Assembly (NCBI RefSeq): GCF_006351925.1
Contig: NZ_CP040924.1
Location: 924,501-988,500 of the forward strand
Length of the DNA: 64,000 nt
From: Clostridium thermarum
Lineage (GTDB): Bacteria; Bacillota; Clostridia; Clostridiales; Clostridiaceae
Direction of reading: 5' to 3'
A program made the translations under genes and the position numbers. The notes beneath the pieces are model-generated. The model saw only the letters and a program-made list of their open reading frames with translations, was not told the DNA's origin and did not search any database. This document shows, one piece after another, positions 30,370-39,187 of this stretch (positions within the stretch are counted from its first letter, which is position 1; the number at the start of each line of letters is the position of its first letter).

Positions 30370-30406
30370 GTTTATACTGTATATAATGTTTATATACAGT
30401 ATAAAC
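30370..30406. promoter_or_regulatory. perfect palindrome, likely operator of the GntR regulator
   Basis: GTTTATACTGTATATAA (30370-30386) and its exact inverse TTATATACAGTATAAAC (30390-30406) flank a TGT centre, giving 17-bp arms. TATACTGTATA-type symmetric, AT-rich sites are typical of GntR repressors. It lies 113 bp upstream of the YtrA-like gene and also faces the divergent zinc-ribbon gene. Confidence 0.7.
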
Positions 30407-30432
30407 TTACATAACAGCTTGAATAATTCAAG

Positions 30433-30468
30433 AAAAACGTTAATTAAGACAAAAACGTTAATTAAGCC
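30433..30468. repeat. tandem 18-bp direct repeat
   Basis: AAAAACGTTAATTAAGAC at 30433-30450 is repeated with one change at 30451-30468. It lies between the palindrome and the GntR gene and contains an AACGTT symmetric core; it may be a second regulator site. Confidence 0.5.
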
Positions 30469-30519
30469 AAAAACCCCAAAGCACTGTTAAAAGGAAAAAA
30501 ACAGAAAAGGAGAGCAGTC

Positions 30520-30894
30520 ATGAACATCATTATATCCAACTCGTCACAGCAGCCTATCTATGAACAAATCGTGAGTCAGATAAAGCAGGCCATAATGATG
30601 GGAGAACTAAGAGAAGGAGAGCCCCTTCCATCCATGAGGACCTTAGCGAAAGAGCTGCAGATAAGTATAATAACCACAAAAAGAGCCTATGATGAGCTTG
30701 AAGCAGAAGGCTTTATAGTCACAGTTCAAGGAAAGGGAACCTATGTTGCTCCCCAGAACCTGGAGCTCATAAAGGAAAGCCGGCTGAAAATAGTGGAGGA
30801 AAGCCTCACGGAGGCCATGGAGGCGGGAAAACAAATAGGGCTAAGTTTAGATGACTTTATCGATATGATAAAACTGCTCTATCAATCAGAGTAA
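30520..30894 (+). CDS. GntR-family regulator, YtrA subfamily
   Basis: This 124-residue protein has the short architecture of the YtrA subgroup: an N-terminal winged helix (QPIYEQIVSQIKQAIMMGEL, LPSMRTLAKELQISIITTKRAYDELEAEGFIVTVQGKGTYV) and only ~45 further residues for dimerisation. Such regulators repress adjacent ABC transporter operons, as here. AAGGAGAGC precedes the ATG. It is followed 48 nt later by the ATPase gene. Autoregulation through the palindrome at 30370-30406 is likely by analogy with B. subtilis ytrA. Confidence 0.9.
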   Translation: MNIIISNSSQQPIYEQIVSQIKQAIMMGELREGEPLPSMRTLAKELQISIITTKRAYDELEAEGFIVTVQGKGTYVAPQNLELIKESRLKIVEESLTEAMEAGKQIGLSLDDFIDMIKLLYQSE

Positions 30895-30942
30895 GATATG
30901 TACATTCCATAGTTTTTCAAGTTTATTGAGGGAGGTATTTAT

Positions 30943-31821
30943 ATGGACAATATATTAGAAGTAAAAAACTTAAGCAAGAGCTTTCAAGGATTCCAGCTCA
31001 AGAATCTCAGCTTTACACTGGAGCGAGGTTTTATAATGGGCTTTATAGGCCCCAACGGAGCTGGAAAGAGTACGACCATAAAGCTCATAATGAACCTTCT
31101 TAAAAGAGACACCGGGGAAATAAAGGTGTTTGGCAAAGACAATTTAAAGTGTGAAAAGGAGATAAAAAATAAGATTGGCTTTGTATATGATGAGAACCAT
31201 TACTATGAAGAACTGACTGTAGCTGAAATGAAATCCGTAGTTGCACCGCTTTATAAGCATTGGGACGAAACCACCTATAAAAAATACATCAAGGAATTTG
31301 CCCTGCCGGAGAAAAAGAAGATAAAGGACTTATCCAAGGGGATGAAGATGAAGTTCTCTCTGTGTTTAGCTCTGTGCCATGGAGCAGACCTGCTGATTTT
31401 GGATGAACCCACCTCCGGGCTGGATCCGGTGGTAAGGAGTGAGCTGCTGGAAATTTTGTCCTATATAATACAGGACGAAGCCAAGGGAGTATTTTTTTCC
31501 ACCCATATAACTTCCGATTTGGATAAGATTGCTGATTATATAACTCTCATAAATAATGGAGAGCTCATATTCTCCTTGCAAAAGGATGAGGTCCTAGAGA
31601 ATTACAGCATTATCAAGGGTGGACACCAATTTATTGATAGTAATATACGGGCTGAATTTGTGGGTCTCAAAGAGAACAGCTTTGGATTTGAGGGCTTAAC
31701 AGGAAATAAAAATAAAATACTAAAGCAGCTTGGAAATAAGATTATAGTAGAAAAGCCTACCCTTGAGGATATAATACTGTACCATACAAAGAATCGTATA
31801 GGAGGTAGTCAGTATGTTTAG
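30943..31821 (+). CDS. ABC transporter ATP-binding protein
   Basis: This 292-residue nucleotide-binding protein has Walker A GPNGAGKST near residues 32-40, an LSKGMKMK signature in place of the classical LSGGQ, and Walker B LLILDEPTSGLDP. The modified signature is typical of YtrB/BcrA-like exporters acting with ABC-2 permeases. Its end overlaps the permease start by 8 nt (31814-31821), so the two are translationally coupled. GGGAGG precedes the ATG. Antimicrobial or cell-envelope stress export is the usual role; the substrate is unknown. Confidence 0.9.
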   Translation: MDNILEVKNLSKSFQGFQLKNLSFTLERGFIMGFIGPNGAGKSTTIKLIMNLLKRDTGEIKVFGKDNLKCEKEIKNKIGFVYDENHYYEELTVAEMKSVVAPLYKHWDETTYKKYIKEFALPEKKKIKDLSKGMKMKFSLCLALCHGADLLILDEPTSGLDPVVRSELLEILSYIIQDEAKGVFFSTHITSDLDKIADYITLINNGELIFSLQKDEVLENYSIIKGGHQFIDSNIRAEFVGLKENSFGFEGLTGNKNKILKQLGNKIIVEKPTLEDIILYHTKNRIGGSQYV

Positions 31822-32470
31822 TTTAATTATTAAAGATTTGTTACTGCTTAAAAAAATGGTTGTATTTGTTGTAGTTTATATGCTGGTTTTGTTCTTTGCC
31901 TTTAAAGATATGCCCCAGGCAGCTTTGTACACGGGGATAGTAGGTTCTACCTATGTATTGGTGGCAACTTCCCTTGCTTACGATGACAAAAATAATTCCG
32001 ATATAGTGCTGAACTCACTGCCTCTGTCCAGAAGCGAGATTGTTTTGGCGAAGTACCTTCAGATTTTCTTATATGCTCTTGTTGGATCATCAATTTTCAC
32101 TATTATTGTTTCTATCTTAAAACTGTTAAATATAGATACTGGGGGAATAAAAATTGGCTTTGATACCATAGCTACTGCAATATTTTCCGTAGTGTTGATG
32201 AACTCAATCTATTTTCCGTTTTTTTATAAGCTTGGCTACATTAAATCTAAATATGTGAATTTCGTACTATTCTTTACTTTCTTCTTTCTGATGCAGAATC
32301 TTGTAAAAAATATTGTTTGTACGGAAAATCCATCACTGCTGAAGGCTATAGACATCTTTAGGGGTTTATCAGTCAACCTCTTAGCCCTGTTAACACTTGG
32401 TGGTGCAGTAGTGATTGCAGTAATATCCTATTCCTTGTCCTTAAAGTTTTACAGGGCCAGAGAATTTTAA
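31814..32470 (+). CDS. ABC-2 type permease
   Basis: This 218-residue membrane protein has about six hydrophobic segments and no ATPase motifs. The layout fits the small ABC-2 permeases (ABC2_membrane_5 type) encoded with YtrB-like ATPases. It forms the channel for the ATPase encoded just upstream, with which it overlaps. It is the last gene of the GntR operon; a terminator lies ~95 nt downstream. Confidence 0.82.
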   Translation: MFSLIIKDLLLLKKMVVFVVVYMLVLFFAFKDMPQAALYTGIVGSTYVLVATSLAYDDKNNSDIVLNSLPLSRSEIVLAKYLQIFLYALVGSSIFTIIVSILKLLNIDTGGIKIGFDTIATAIFSVVLMNSIYFPFFYKLGYIKSKYVNFVLFFTFFFLMQNLVKNIVCTENPSLLKAIDIFRGLSVNLLALLTLGGAVVIAVISYSLSLKFYRAREF

Positions 32471-32564
32471 GAAAGGAAGGCTCTAAACCTAATATGGACA
32501 ACAATGGGATATAATGTGGACAACAGTTAGACTTCAAAATTTAAAGTTAAAAATAAACTTTTAT

Positions 32565-32589
32565 AGGCATGCGGACTTCATGCCTTTTT
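32565..32589 (+). terminator. terminator of the GntR/ABC operon
   Basis: AGGCATG (32565-32571) pairs with CATGCCT (32579-32585), followed by T residues. Upstream (32490-32528) there is a short ATGGACAACA / TGTGGACAACA near-repeat of unknown meaning. Confidence 0.7.
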
Positions 32590-32614
32590 CTTATAGGGAA
32601 TTGCTAGAAAATAT

Positions 32615-32643
32615 TTGAGAATTACGAAAAAAGGTAGTATAAT
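32615..32643 (+). promoter_or_regulatory. predicted sigma-A promoter of the BusR-like gene
   Basis: TTGAGA (32615-32620), 17-nt spacer, TATAAT (32638-32643), 62 nt before the start codon. Confidence 0.65.
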
Positions 32644-32705
32644 GATAGCTGATTTATATAGAGTTCCATTTATGAATTTGGACGCTCGCAGCTTGGAGGA
32701 TAAAA

Positions 32706-33338
32706 ATGAAGAGCACATCAACACCGGTTTACCGAAATATAGCTTTGGATATTGCCAATAAAATTCTCAGAGGTGAGATGAAAATTAAAGAAAAGCTCAG
32801 TGGCAGGTCTACCCTGGCAGGCATGTATAATGTATCTCCTGAAACTATAAGAAGGGCAGTGGCCTTGTTAGAGGCTGCAGGAGTAGTGGAGGCAAACATT
32901 GGCAGTGGTATAGAAATATTGTCCATTACCGCAGCAGAAAAATTCATTCAGCAATTCCGCAGTAACGAATATATAAGCAGCATTAAAGAAAATATGCTTA
33001 ATATAATGGAAAAAAAGAGAGAATTAGACCGTGAATTTGAAGAGAATCTGGAGAAGGTTTTGGATTTTTTAGATAGATTTAAAAATATAACTCCCTTTGC
33101 CCTAATCGAGGTAAAGATAGGAGAAGACAGCCCGGTTATAAACAGAAAGGTGCTGGAGGTAAAGTTCTGGCAAAAGACCGGGGCTACCATAATCGCTTAC
33201 AGAAGGGCAGGGGAAACTGTGGTATCACCGGGACCTGGCTACACTTTCTGTGCCGGGGACACCATATTTGTCATAGGAGATAATGACGTATACGAAAAAG
33301 TAAGCGAGTTCATAAAAAATTACAAGGAAGAAAATTAA
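32706..33338 (+). CDS. busR: BusR-like regulator (GntR HTH plus RCK_C/TrkA-C domain)
   Basis: This 210-residue protein has an N-terminal GntR winged helix (about 1-72), a coiled-coil linker (about 85-122) and a C-terminal RCK_C domain (about 126-205; GATIIAYRRAGETVVSPGPGYTFCAGDTIFVIG). This is the architecture of BusR, which in streptococci and lactococci binds cyclic di-AMP through RCK_C and represses a glycine-betaine importer. The next two genes here are such an importer, which strongly supports the role. GGAGG precedes the ATG. Cyclic di-AMP binding is inferred, not visible as a motif. Confidence 0.82.
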   Translation: MKSTSTPVYRNIALDIANKILRGEMKIKEKLSGRSTLAGMYNVSPETIRRAVALLEAAGVVEANIGSGIEILSITAAEKFIQQFRSNEYISSIKENMLNIMEKKRELDREFEENLEKVLDFLDRFKNITPFALIEVKIGEDSPVINRKVLEVKFWQKTGATIIAYRRAGETVVSPGPGYTFCAGDTIFVIGDNDVYEKVSEFIKNYKEEN

Positions 33339-33360
33339 TCACATAATTAAGTAAAAAAGG

Positions 33361-33397
33361 CTGAGACTTGGTCATTGGACTAATCTCAGTTTTTTTT
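33361..33397 (+). terminator. terminator of the BusR-like gene
   Basis: CTGAGA (33361-33366) pairs with TCTCAG (33384-33389), followed by eight T residues. Confidence 0.85.
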
Positions 33398-33480
33398 GTG
33401 TGTAAAAGCCGTTAGACCTGACTGATAAGGAATTGAAGGGGATCAATATTATCAGGAAGGACATAGAAAAAACTAGCAAC

Positions 33481-33545
33481 TGACAACTTTACATAAATAA
33501 AAAGTTTTAACTAGTGACAACTTTATGATATAATACAAGTTGTCA
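33481..33545. promoter_or_regulatory. osmoprotectant operon promoter with repeated TGACAACTT sites
   Basis: TGACAACTT occurs at 33481-33489 and 33515-33523 (34 bp apart, about three turns), and its inverse AAGTTGTCA at 33537-33545. The second and third form a perfect 9-bp inverted repeat across 13 nt that contains the -10 box TATAAT (33529-33534). A weak -35 TTTAAC is at 33506. A regulator bound here would block the promoter; the BusR-like protein encoded upstream is the obvious candidate. Confidence 0.65.
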
Positions 33546-33575
33546 GAAACCAAAATTGAAAAGGGGGTAATAAAT

Positions 33576-34703
33576 TTGATTGAATTCATAAGTATTGGAA
33601 AGAGTTATAAGGACAAAGTGATACTTGATAATTTAAAACTTACGGTAGAAAAGGGAGAGATGGCAGTTTTAATTGGACCAAGCGGTTGCGGAAAAACTAC
33701 TACTTTAAAGATGATAAATAAACTGATAACTCCAAGCTCTGGCAAAATACTGATGGAGGGCAGGGATATTGCTCATGAAGACACCATAGAGTTAAGAAGA
33801 AAAATCGGTTATGTCATTCAACAGACAGGCCTATTTCCACATATGACAGTAGAAGAAAATATTGCATTGGTTCCTAATCTGAAAAAGTGGCCAGAGCATA
33901 AGATAAAGAGCAGAACCATGGAGCTTCTGGAGCTGGTTGGCATGAAACCGGAGGATTATCTGCACCGATATCCGGCAGAACTAAGCGGTGGGCAGCAGCA
34001 AAGAATTGGTGTGGCCAGGGCCTTTGCTGTGAATCCTGAAGTTATTTTAATGGACGAGCCTTTTAGTGCCTTAGATCCGATTACCCGTACACAACTTCAG
34101 GACGAACTTTTTAATCTGCAGCAGGAAATGAAGAAGACAATTGTTTTCGTAACCCATGATATGGATGAAGCTTTAAAGCTTGGGGATAAGGTGGCTATTA
34201 TGAAAGGCGGCAAGCTTCTTCAGTATGACAGACCGGAGGTGCTGCTGAAGAATCCTGCCCATGGTTTTGCAGAAGAATTTATAGGAAAAAACCGTATATG
34301 GAATCAACCGGAATTTATAAAGGCAGAAGATATAATGATAAAAAATCCCGTTATTACAGTAGCCACAAGAACTGTTCTGCAGGGAATAGAGACCATGAAG
34401 AGCAATAAAGTAGACAGCCTCCTGGTGGTTAATAGACAAGGAATATTAGAGGGGATTGTAACTCTGAAGGATCTTAAAAAGAACAGTGACAGGGGCCTGA
34501 AGATAGCTGAAATTATGGAGACCAATGTGATTTCAATAGATTCTCAAGCTACCATTATAGAGGTCATGAGTAAGATGCAGGACCAGGGGATAGCTTATGT
34601 GCCGGTAACAGAAAAAGGTGGACGCCTTGCAGGGCTAATAACCCGCAGCAGTCTGTTGTCTGTACTAAGTTCACAATATCTAGACTTGGAGGTGAATGCT
34701 TAA
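33576..34703 (+). CDS. opuCA: osmoprotectant ABC importer, ATP-binding subunit with CBS domains
   Basis: This 375-residue protein energises uptake of glycine betaine, choline or carnitine-type solutes. Walker A is GPSGCGKTT (34-42), the signature LSGGQQQR and Walker B VILMDEPFSALDP follow, and two CBS domains fill the last ~125 residues (AEDIMIKNPVITV, IAEIMETNVISI). CBS domains in this family sense ionic strength or nucleotides. The start is TTG 33576 after AAGGGGG; the longer frame has no ribosome site and would begin inside the operator. It overlaps the next gene by one base (TAATG). Confidence 0.9.
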   Translation: MIEFISIGKSYKDKVILDNLKLTVEKGEMAVLIGPSGCGKTTTLKMINKLITPSSGKILMEGRDIAHEDTIELRRKIGYVIQQTGLFPHMTVEENIALVPNLKKWPEHKIKSRTMELLELVGMKPEDYLHRYPAELSGGQQQRIGVARAFAVNPEVILMDEPFSALDPITRTQLQDELFNLQQEMKKTIVFVTHDMDEALKLGDKVAIMKGGKLLQYDRPEVLLKNPAHGFAEEFIGKNRIWNQPEFIKAEDIMIKNPVITVATRTVLQGIETMKSNKVDSLLVVNRQGILEGIVTLKDLKKNSDRGLKIAEIMETNVISIDSQATIIEVMSKMQDQGIAYVPVTEKGGRLAGLITRSSLLSVLSSQYLDLEVNA

Positions 34704-36319
34704 TGATGAACATGTTTGGTGGTATTTTATTAGACGCATCAGTAGGCGCACAAAGTTTCTTTCAGTTTGTATCCCACAGAAAAGGGCAAATATTTACCTT
34801 ATTTTTAGAACATATACAGCTCACTATATTGGCAGTATTAATATCTGTCCTTGTGGGTGTGCCTTTAGGCATATTAATTACAAGAATAAAAAGACTAGCT
34901 TCACCGGTAATAGGCTTTGCAAATGTGATGCAGGCCATACCAAGCCTGGCCCTATTAGGTTTCCTGATACCGGCACTTGGAATCGGCAGCCAGCCGGCGA
35001 TAATGATGGTTTTCCTATATTCCTTACTGCCCATTGTAAAGAATACCTTCACCGGACTGGCAAATATAAATCCAGATATGATAGAAGCGGCTGAAGGGAT
35101 GGGGATGACCAAGGGTGAGATTCTAAGAAAGGTTCAGCTTCCCTTAGCCCTGCCCGTTATAATGGCAGGTATCAGAATCTCCTCCGTGACCGCTGTGGGA
35201 CTTATGACTATAGCGGCCTTTATCGGGGCCGGTGGACTTGGATACCTGGTCTTCTCAGGAGTTCAGACTGTAAACAATAATATGATCTTGGCCGGAGCAA
35301 TTCCAGCTTGTATTTTAGCCTTAGCTATGGACTTTATAGCTGGGAAAATTGAAAATCTGGTTACCCCGGCAGGCATAAAAAAAGCAGATGGAAGCATAAA
35401 GAGAAAGAAACCAGGAAGAAGTTATGCAAAACATTTACGAGCAGTGGCCGCAGTTTTAGCTTTAATAATTACAGGTACTACAGCCTATTCCATTATCAAA
35501 AAAGAGGAAACTTTAAAAATTGGTTCTAAGAATTTTAATGAGCAGCTGATCCTTGGCCATATGCTTGCTGAGCTTATAGAAGATAATACCGATATAAAAG
35601 TAGTCAGAAAATTAAACCTTGGAGGCACCAATGTAGCTTTTAACGCACTGAAGTCCGGAGAGTTGGACCTCTATGTAGAATATACCGGTACGGGTTTGGT
35701 AAACATTTTACAGGAACCAGCAGATACGGACCCCAATAGAGTATACCACACCGTAAAACAGAAGTTTCATGAGCTATATAACCTAAAATGGCTGCAACCT
35801 ATTGGGTTTAACAACACTTACACCCTTGCAGTGAAGCCGGAATTGGTCCAAAAGTATAATGTAAAGACCTTTTCTGATCTGGCCAAGGTAAGTCAGGAAC
35901 TTACACTGGCGTCTAACATGGAATTTGTAAACAGGGAGGATGGATACTTAGGTCTTAAGTCAACCTATAATATGAACTTTGGCGATGTTAAAGCTGTAGA
36001 TGGAGGCTTGAGGTATACATCCCTAAATAGTAATGAGGCAGACGTAATAGATGCCTTCTCTACCGATGGACTACTGGAAGCTTTCAATTTAGTAGTCTTA
36101 GAGGATGACAAGGAGTTTTTCTCTCCCTACTATGCAGCTCCTTTGGTTAGACAGGAAACTTTAGAAAAGTACCCGGAGTTGGAGGAGGTACTAAACAAGC
36201 TTGCCGGTGTTATAGATGATGAGGCAATGAGAAAGTTAAACTACAAGGTTGACAAGTTAAATGAAGATCCGGAAAAAGTAGCAGAAAATTTTTTAAAGGA
36301 AAAAAATCTAATAAGATAA
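34703..36319 (+). CDS. osmoprotectant ABC importer, fused permease and substrate-binding protein
   Basis: This 538-residue fusion has an N-terminal permease (about residues 30-225, six membrane segments, with the EAAEGMGMTKGEILRKVQLPLALP ATPase-contact loop). After one more membrane segment it carries an OpuCC/ProX-type binding domain (about 270-538, beginning KIGSKNFNEQLILG, with DLYVEYTGTGL). The fusion tethers the binding domain outside the membrane, so no lipoprotein is needed. It works with the CBS-containing ATPase encoded immediately upstream with overlapping stop and start. Exact solute preference cannot be read from the sequence. Confidence 0.9.
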   Translation: MMNMFGGILLDASVGAQSFFQFVSHRKGQIFTLFLEHIQLTILAVLISVLVGVPLGILITRIKRLASPVIGFANVMQAIPSLALLGFLIPALGIGSQPAIMMVFLYSLLPIVKNTFTGLANINPDMIEAAEGMGMTKGEILRKVQLPLALPVIMAGIRISSVTAVGLMTIAAFIGAGGLGYLVFSGVQTVNNNMILAGAIPACILALAMDFIAGKIENLVTPAGIKKADGSIKRKKPGRSYAKHLRAVAAVLALIITGTTAYSIIKKEETLKIGSKNFNEQLILGHMLAELIEDNTDIKVVRKLNLGGTNVAFNALKSGELDLYVEYTGTGLVNILQEPADTDPNRVYHTVKQKFHELYNLKWLQPIGFNNTYTLAVKPELVQKYNVKTFSDLAKVSQELTLASNMEFVNREDGYLGLKSTYNMNFGDVKAVDGGLRYTSLNSNEADVIDAFSTDGLLEAFNLVVLEDDKEFFSPYYAAPLVRQETLEKYPELEEVLNKLAGVIDDEAMRKLNYKVDKLNEDPEKVAENFLKEKNLIR

Positions 36320-36326
36320 AAATAAA

Positions 36327-36370
36327 AGAAGCTATATCCCATAGAGTATAAACAATGGGATATAGCTTCT
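36327..36370 (+). terminator. terminator of the osmoprotectant operon
   Basis: Sixteen-base perfectly paired arms (36327-36342 and 36355-36370) around a 12-nt loop; the following tail is AT-rich rather than a clean T-run. Confidence 0.75.
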
Positions 36371-36718
36371 CATAAATTTTATTGAGAAATATCACCTTGA
36401 TTTGTTAATAAAGAGGTAAGTTTCTCATTAATTCGATAGAAGATTCTAGCACAGATCTATCTGTATTGCAAAGATACGCTTATGTAGGTAAGTGGGTATT
36501 TTGCAGTAAAAATATAAAACTTAATAATTGTTTCAAAAATGTTAAAATGTAAATAAATTACCAAATTCCGCTGAAAGTATGTTGTAATTGTAAAAAATAT
36601 AAATTATAATATAATCTGGTCATTTGATAGAAAATTATGTAAAAATATATATTTTTAAAGTGCCACTTGTTCAGGTTACACAAGAGCAAGCTATGTAATA
36701 TACTTATGGAGGAAAAGT
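36371..36718. other. 348-nt leader region of the sensor kinase gene
   Basis: No gene was seen. It is very AT-rich and contains the predicted promoter at 36582-36610; no riboswitch fold was recognised. Confidence 0.5.
36582..36610 (+). promoter_or_regulatory. predicted sigma-A promoter of the sensor kinase
   Basis: TTGTAA (36582-36587), 17-nt spacer, TATAAT (36605-36610). Confidence 0.6.
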
Positions 36719-38944
36719 ATGAACTATCAAAAAAATCTGAGAAAAAAGCATTTTATAGCTTCAATAGATAACTTATTTTCAGTAGAAAGTATGCAGGTGA
36801 ATTTTGGATTTATAATTACTATAACTCTTGCTGCTATGCACAGCATTGATGGAGTAATTAACGTATTGGGTGTTGGAATAGTAGCCTTGGGAATACTGGT
36901 ACTTTTTCTTTCAGCCATCAAACAGAAGGATTTAACAGGTGGAAGCGTATCAATATTGGGAATTTCCTTTGGAATTGCCTCATCTTTTTATATCATTTTA
37001 ATCTCTGCAAAGCTGGATATATCAGAGGATATTCAGCTGATATCCATGTTATGTCTATCGGCTTCATATATGCAGGCTACAGGAATACTCCTGTTTTCTA
37101 TTCTGGCTGATAGAAGATTCAATATTAAGATAATTTCAATAGCCTTTTGTGTTGCTGCTTCTATTCTCCAATTGGTTGTCTGGGAGGGGCTGCCCAATGT
37201 GTTAAGGACAATTGAGAATCTGAGCACCATTGAGTTTCATGATTTTTTATATTTCCTGTTATTAGGGTATTATATAGTTATTTTAGCAATTATATTTCAT
37301 AAGAATAAAAAAACGGGTTTCAGCAATATGCCCAGGCTTAGAAATTTTATCATGTTAAACGTAATCACAGTGATATTCAGGATTTGTATTTCAGAAGATT
37401 CCAAAATAATTATACTTGCCAGAAGTACCCTGATGCTTATAACCTATATAATGCTGTTTTGGGTAATGGCTGAAAATAAAATAAAAAGGCCCCTAGAGGA
37501 CTTGCATAATGAAGTAATCGATATGAGTTATGCCCTTAGCCTAAAAAATAAAAGTCTTCAAGACACTGTAGATGAACTGGAAAAACAGATAATCAGCAGG
37601 GTTAATTATGAAAAAAAGCTTAAATATACTGAGGAAAAATATCAGAAAATAGTAGATAACTCACCGGAGGCCATTTATATTCATCAGGGAGAAAATATCG
37701 TTTTTATGAATAGGGCCGACAGAAACTTTTTCCGCATAGGTCCTGATGAAACCCTTAAGGGGATATCAATCTTCAATATGTTAGATACTGAGGGTTCAGA
37801 GACAATGAAAGAAAGACTCAGAACCACTCAGATGGAAGGGAGAGATTGTCCAGCTATTGAACTGGTCTGTCACTGCTTTGACGGCTCCGCAAAAATATTA
37901 GAAGTAACAGACATAAGCATAAATCTGGATGGAAAGAATGTTACATTAAGCATCGGCAAAGATATAACCATGAAGAGGAAGCTTGAGGAGGAAGAAAAGC
38001 GGTTGGCGGAGGCAATGGAATACGAAAAGATCCGTTCAAACTTCTTCTCAAACATATCCCATGAGCTCAGAACGCCGATAAACCTGATCTACAGCTGCCT
38101 TCAGGTGATGGAGAAAAATAGGGGGGAGGAAAATCCTAAATGCAGGGAGGATTTTTATCATACCACAATGAAGCAGAACTGCTTAAGGCTTACAAGAACA
38201 ATAAACAACATCATCGATGTTACTACCATGGATTCAGGATATTATACTACCAGCTACTCCATTGTGGAAATAGTGAGCCTTTTTGAAGATATCACCGGAG
38301 CTGTGGCTGCCTATATGGTAGACAAGAATAAGTACATTATCTTTGATACTGATATTGAAGAAAAGGAAATGGTGGTGGATAGGGACCTGCTGGAAAGAAT
38401 GCTATTAAACCTCTTATCCAACGCGGTGAAGTTCTCCGATAGATCAGACAATATAGAAGTGAACCTGTTTAATAAGGAAAACGGCATAGAGCTTAGGGTC
38501 AGGGATTACGGCATAGGAATACCGGAGGACAGATTGGATGACATATTTGATAAGTTCAAGCAAGTGGACAAGTCTCTGAGAAGAGCAAAAGAGGGCAGCG
38601 GTCTCGGTTTAGCTCTGGTAAAAGCCATAGTGGATATCCATAGAGGGAGCATTAGAATACAGAGCGATCTTAACAGAGGTTCCACCATAATAATATATAT
38701 ACCTGACAAGGCTGATGAATACAATTCAAATGATAATTATCATTTGAATTGTAAAGATTCCTTCAATAACAGTGATATATATAATGGTGATATAAATAAT
38801 TCATACCTGGAGGCAGCGGCCTGTAAGAGCTGCAAAGAAGAAATTATCGAGTATAAAACCAACGCAAATTGTGTTAAGTGCGAAAAGATGGATATAGGAT
38901 CCATGGACAAGATTATCCTTGAGTTTTCAGACATCTATTTTTAG
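36719..38944 (+). CDS. membrane sensor histidine kinase with PAS domain and Cys-rich tail
   Basis: This 741-residue kinase has an N-terminal ~245-residue region with seven to eight membrane segments (MASE-like sensor), a coiled coil (about 255-300), a PAS domain (about 305-420), HisKA with phospho-acceptor H448 in SNISHELRTP, and an HATPase domain with NLLSNAVKFS (N box), DYGIGIP (G1) and GSGLGLALVK (G2). Unusually, a ~75-residue tail carries two CxxC pairs (C702/C705 and C718/C721) that could bind zinc or iron-sulfur. No response regulator is directly adjacent; the nearest is the GGDEF protein at 40.1 kb. ATG follows GGAGG. The stop TAG overlaps the first base of a REP-like copy. Confidence 0.88.
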   Translation: MNYQKNLRKKHFIASIDNLFSVESMQVNFGFIITITLAAMHSIDGVINVLGVGIVALGILVLFLSAIKQKDLTGGSVSILGISFGIASSFYIILISAKLDISEDIQLISMLCLSASYMQATGILLFSILADRRFNIKIISIAFCVAASILQLVVWEGLPNVLRTIENLSTIEFHDFLYFLLLGYYIVILAIIFHKNKKTGFSNMPRLRNFIMLNVITVIFRICISEDSKIIILARSTLMLITYIMLFWVMAENKIKRPLEDLHNEVIDMSYALSLKNKSLQDTVDELEKQIISRVNYEKKLKYTEEKYQKIVDNSPEAIYIHQGENIVFMNRADRNFFRIGPDETLKGISIFNMLDTEGSETMKERLRTTQMEGRDCPAIELVCHCFDGSAKILEVTDISINLDGKNVTLSIGKDITMKRKLEEEEKRLAEAMEYEKIRSNFFSNISHELRTPINLIYSCLQVMEKNRGEENPKCREDFYHTTMKQNCLRLTRTINNIIDVTTMDSGYYTTSYSIVEIVSLFEDITGAVAAYMVDKNKYIIFDTDIEEKEMVVDRDLLERMLLNLLSNAVKFSDRSDNIEVNLFNKENGIELRVRDYGIGIPEDRLDDIFDKFKQVDKSLRRAKEGSGLGLALVKAIVDIHRGSIRIQSDLNRGSTIIIYIPDKADEYNSNDNYHLNCKDSFNNSDIYNGDINNSYLEAAACKSCKEEIIEYKTNANCVKCEKMDIGSMDKIILEFSDIYF

Positions 38945-39002
38945 GGGACGGTTCACAACTTTTCTGCGATTTGATGGGTTAATTGGGGGACGGTTCACAA
39001 CT
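38944..39002 (+). repeat. REP-like repeat pair (direct, plus orientation)
   Basis: Exact copies at 38944-38960 and 38986-39002, start-to-start 42 bp. The first begins at the last base of the kinase stop codon. Confidence 0.9.
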
Positions 39003-39086
39003 ATTACGCAGCTTTTCCCATTTATTGAGACTAATGGACATGCCAATAAAATCTTTGAATTAATAAGCTAAATACTGTTCAAACTA

Positions 39087-39116
39087 TTTACAAAAACTAT
39101 CTTATTGAAGTATAAC
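39087..39116 (+). promoter_or_regulatory. possible promoter of surE
   Basis: TTTACA (39087-39092), 18-nt spacer, TATAAC (39111-39116), about 70 nt before the gene. Confidence 0.4.
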
Positions 39117-39187
39117 TATAAAGTAAGAAATTCAGTGACTCTGAATTTCCAGCAAAAGAAACAGAAGAAAGGGCCGGTGAAACTTTG

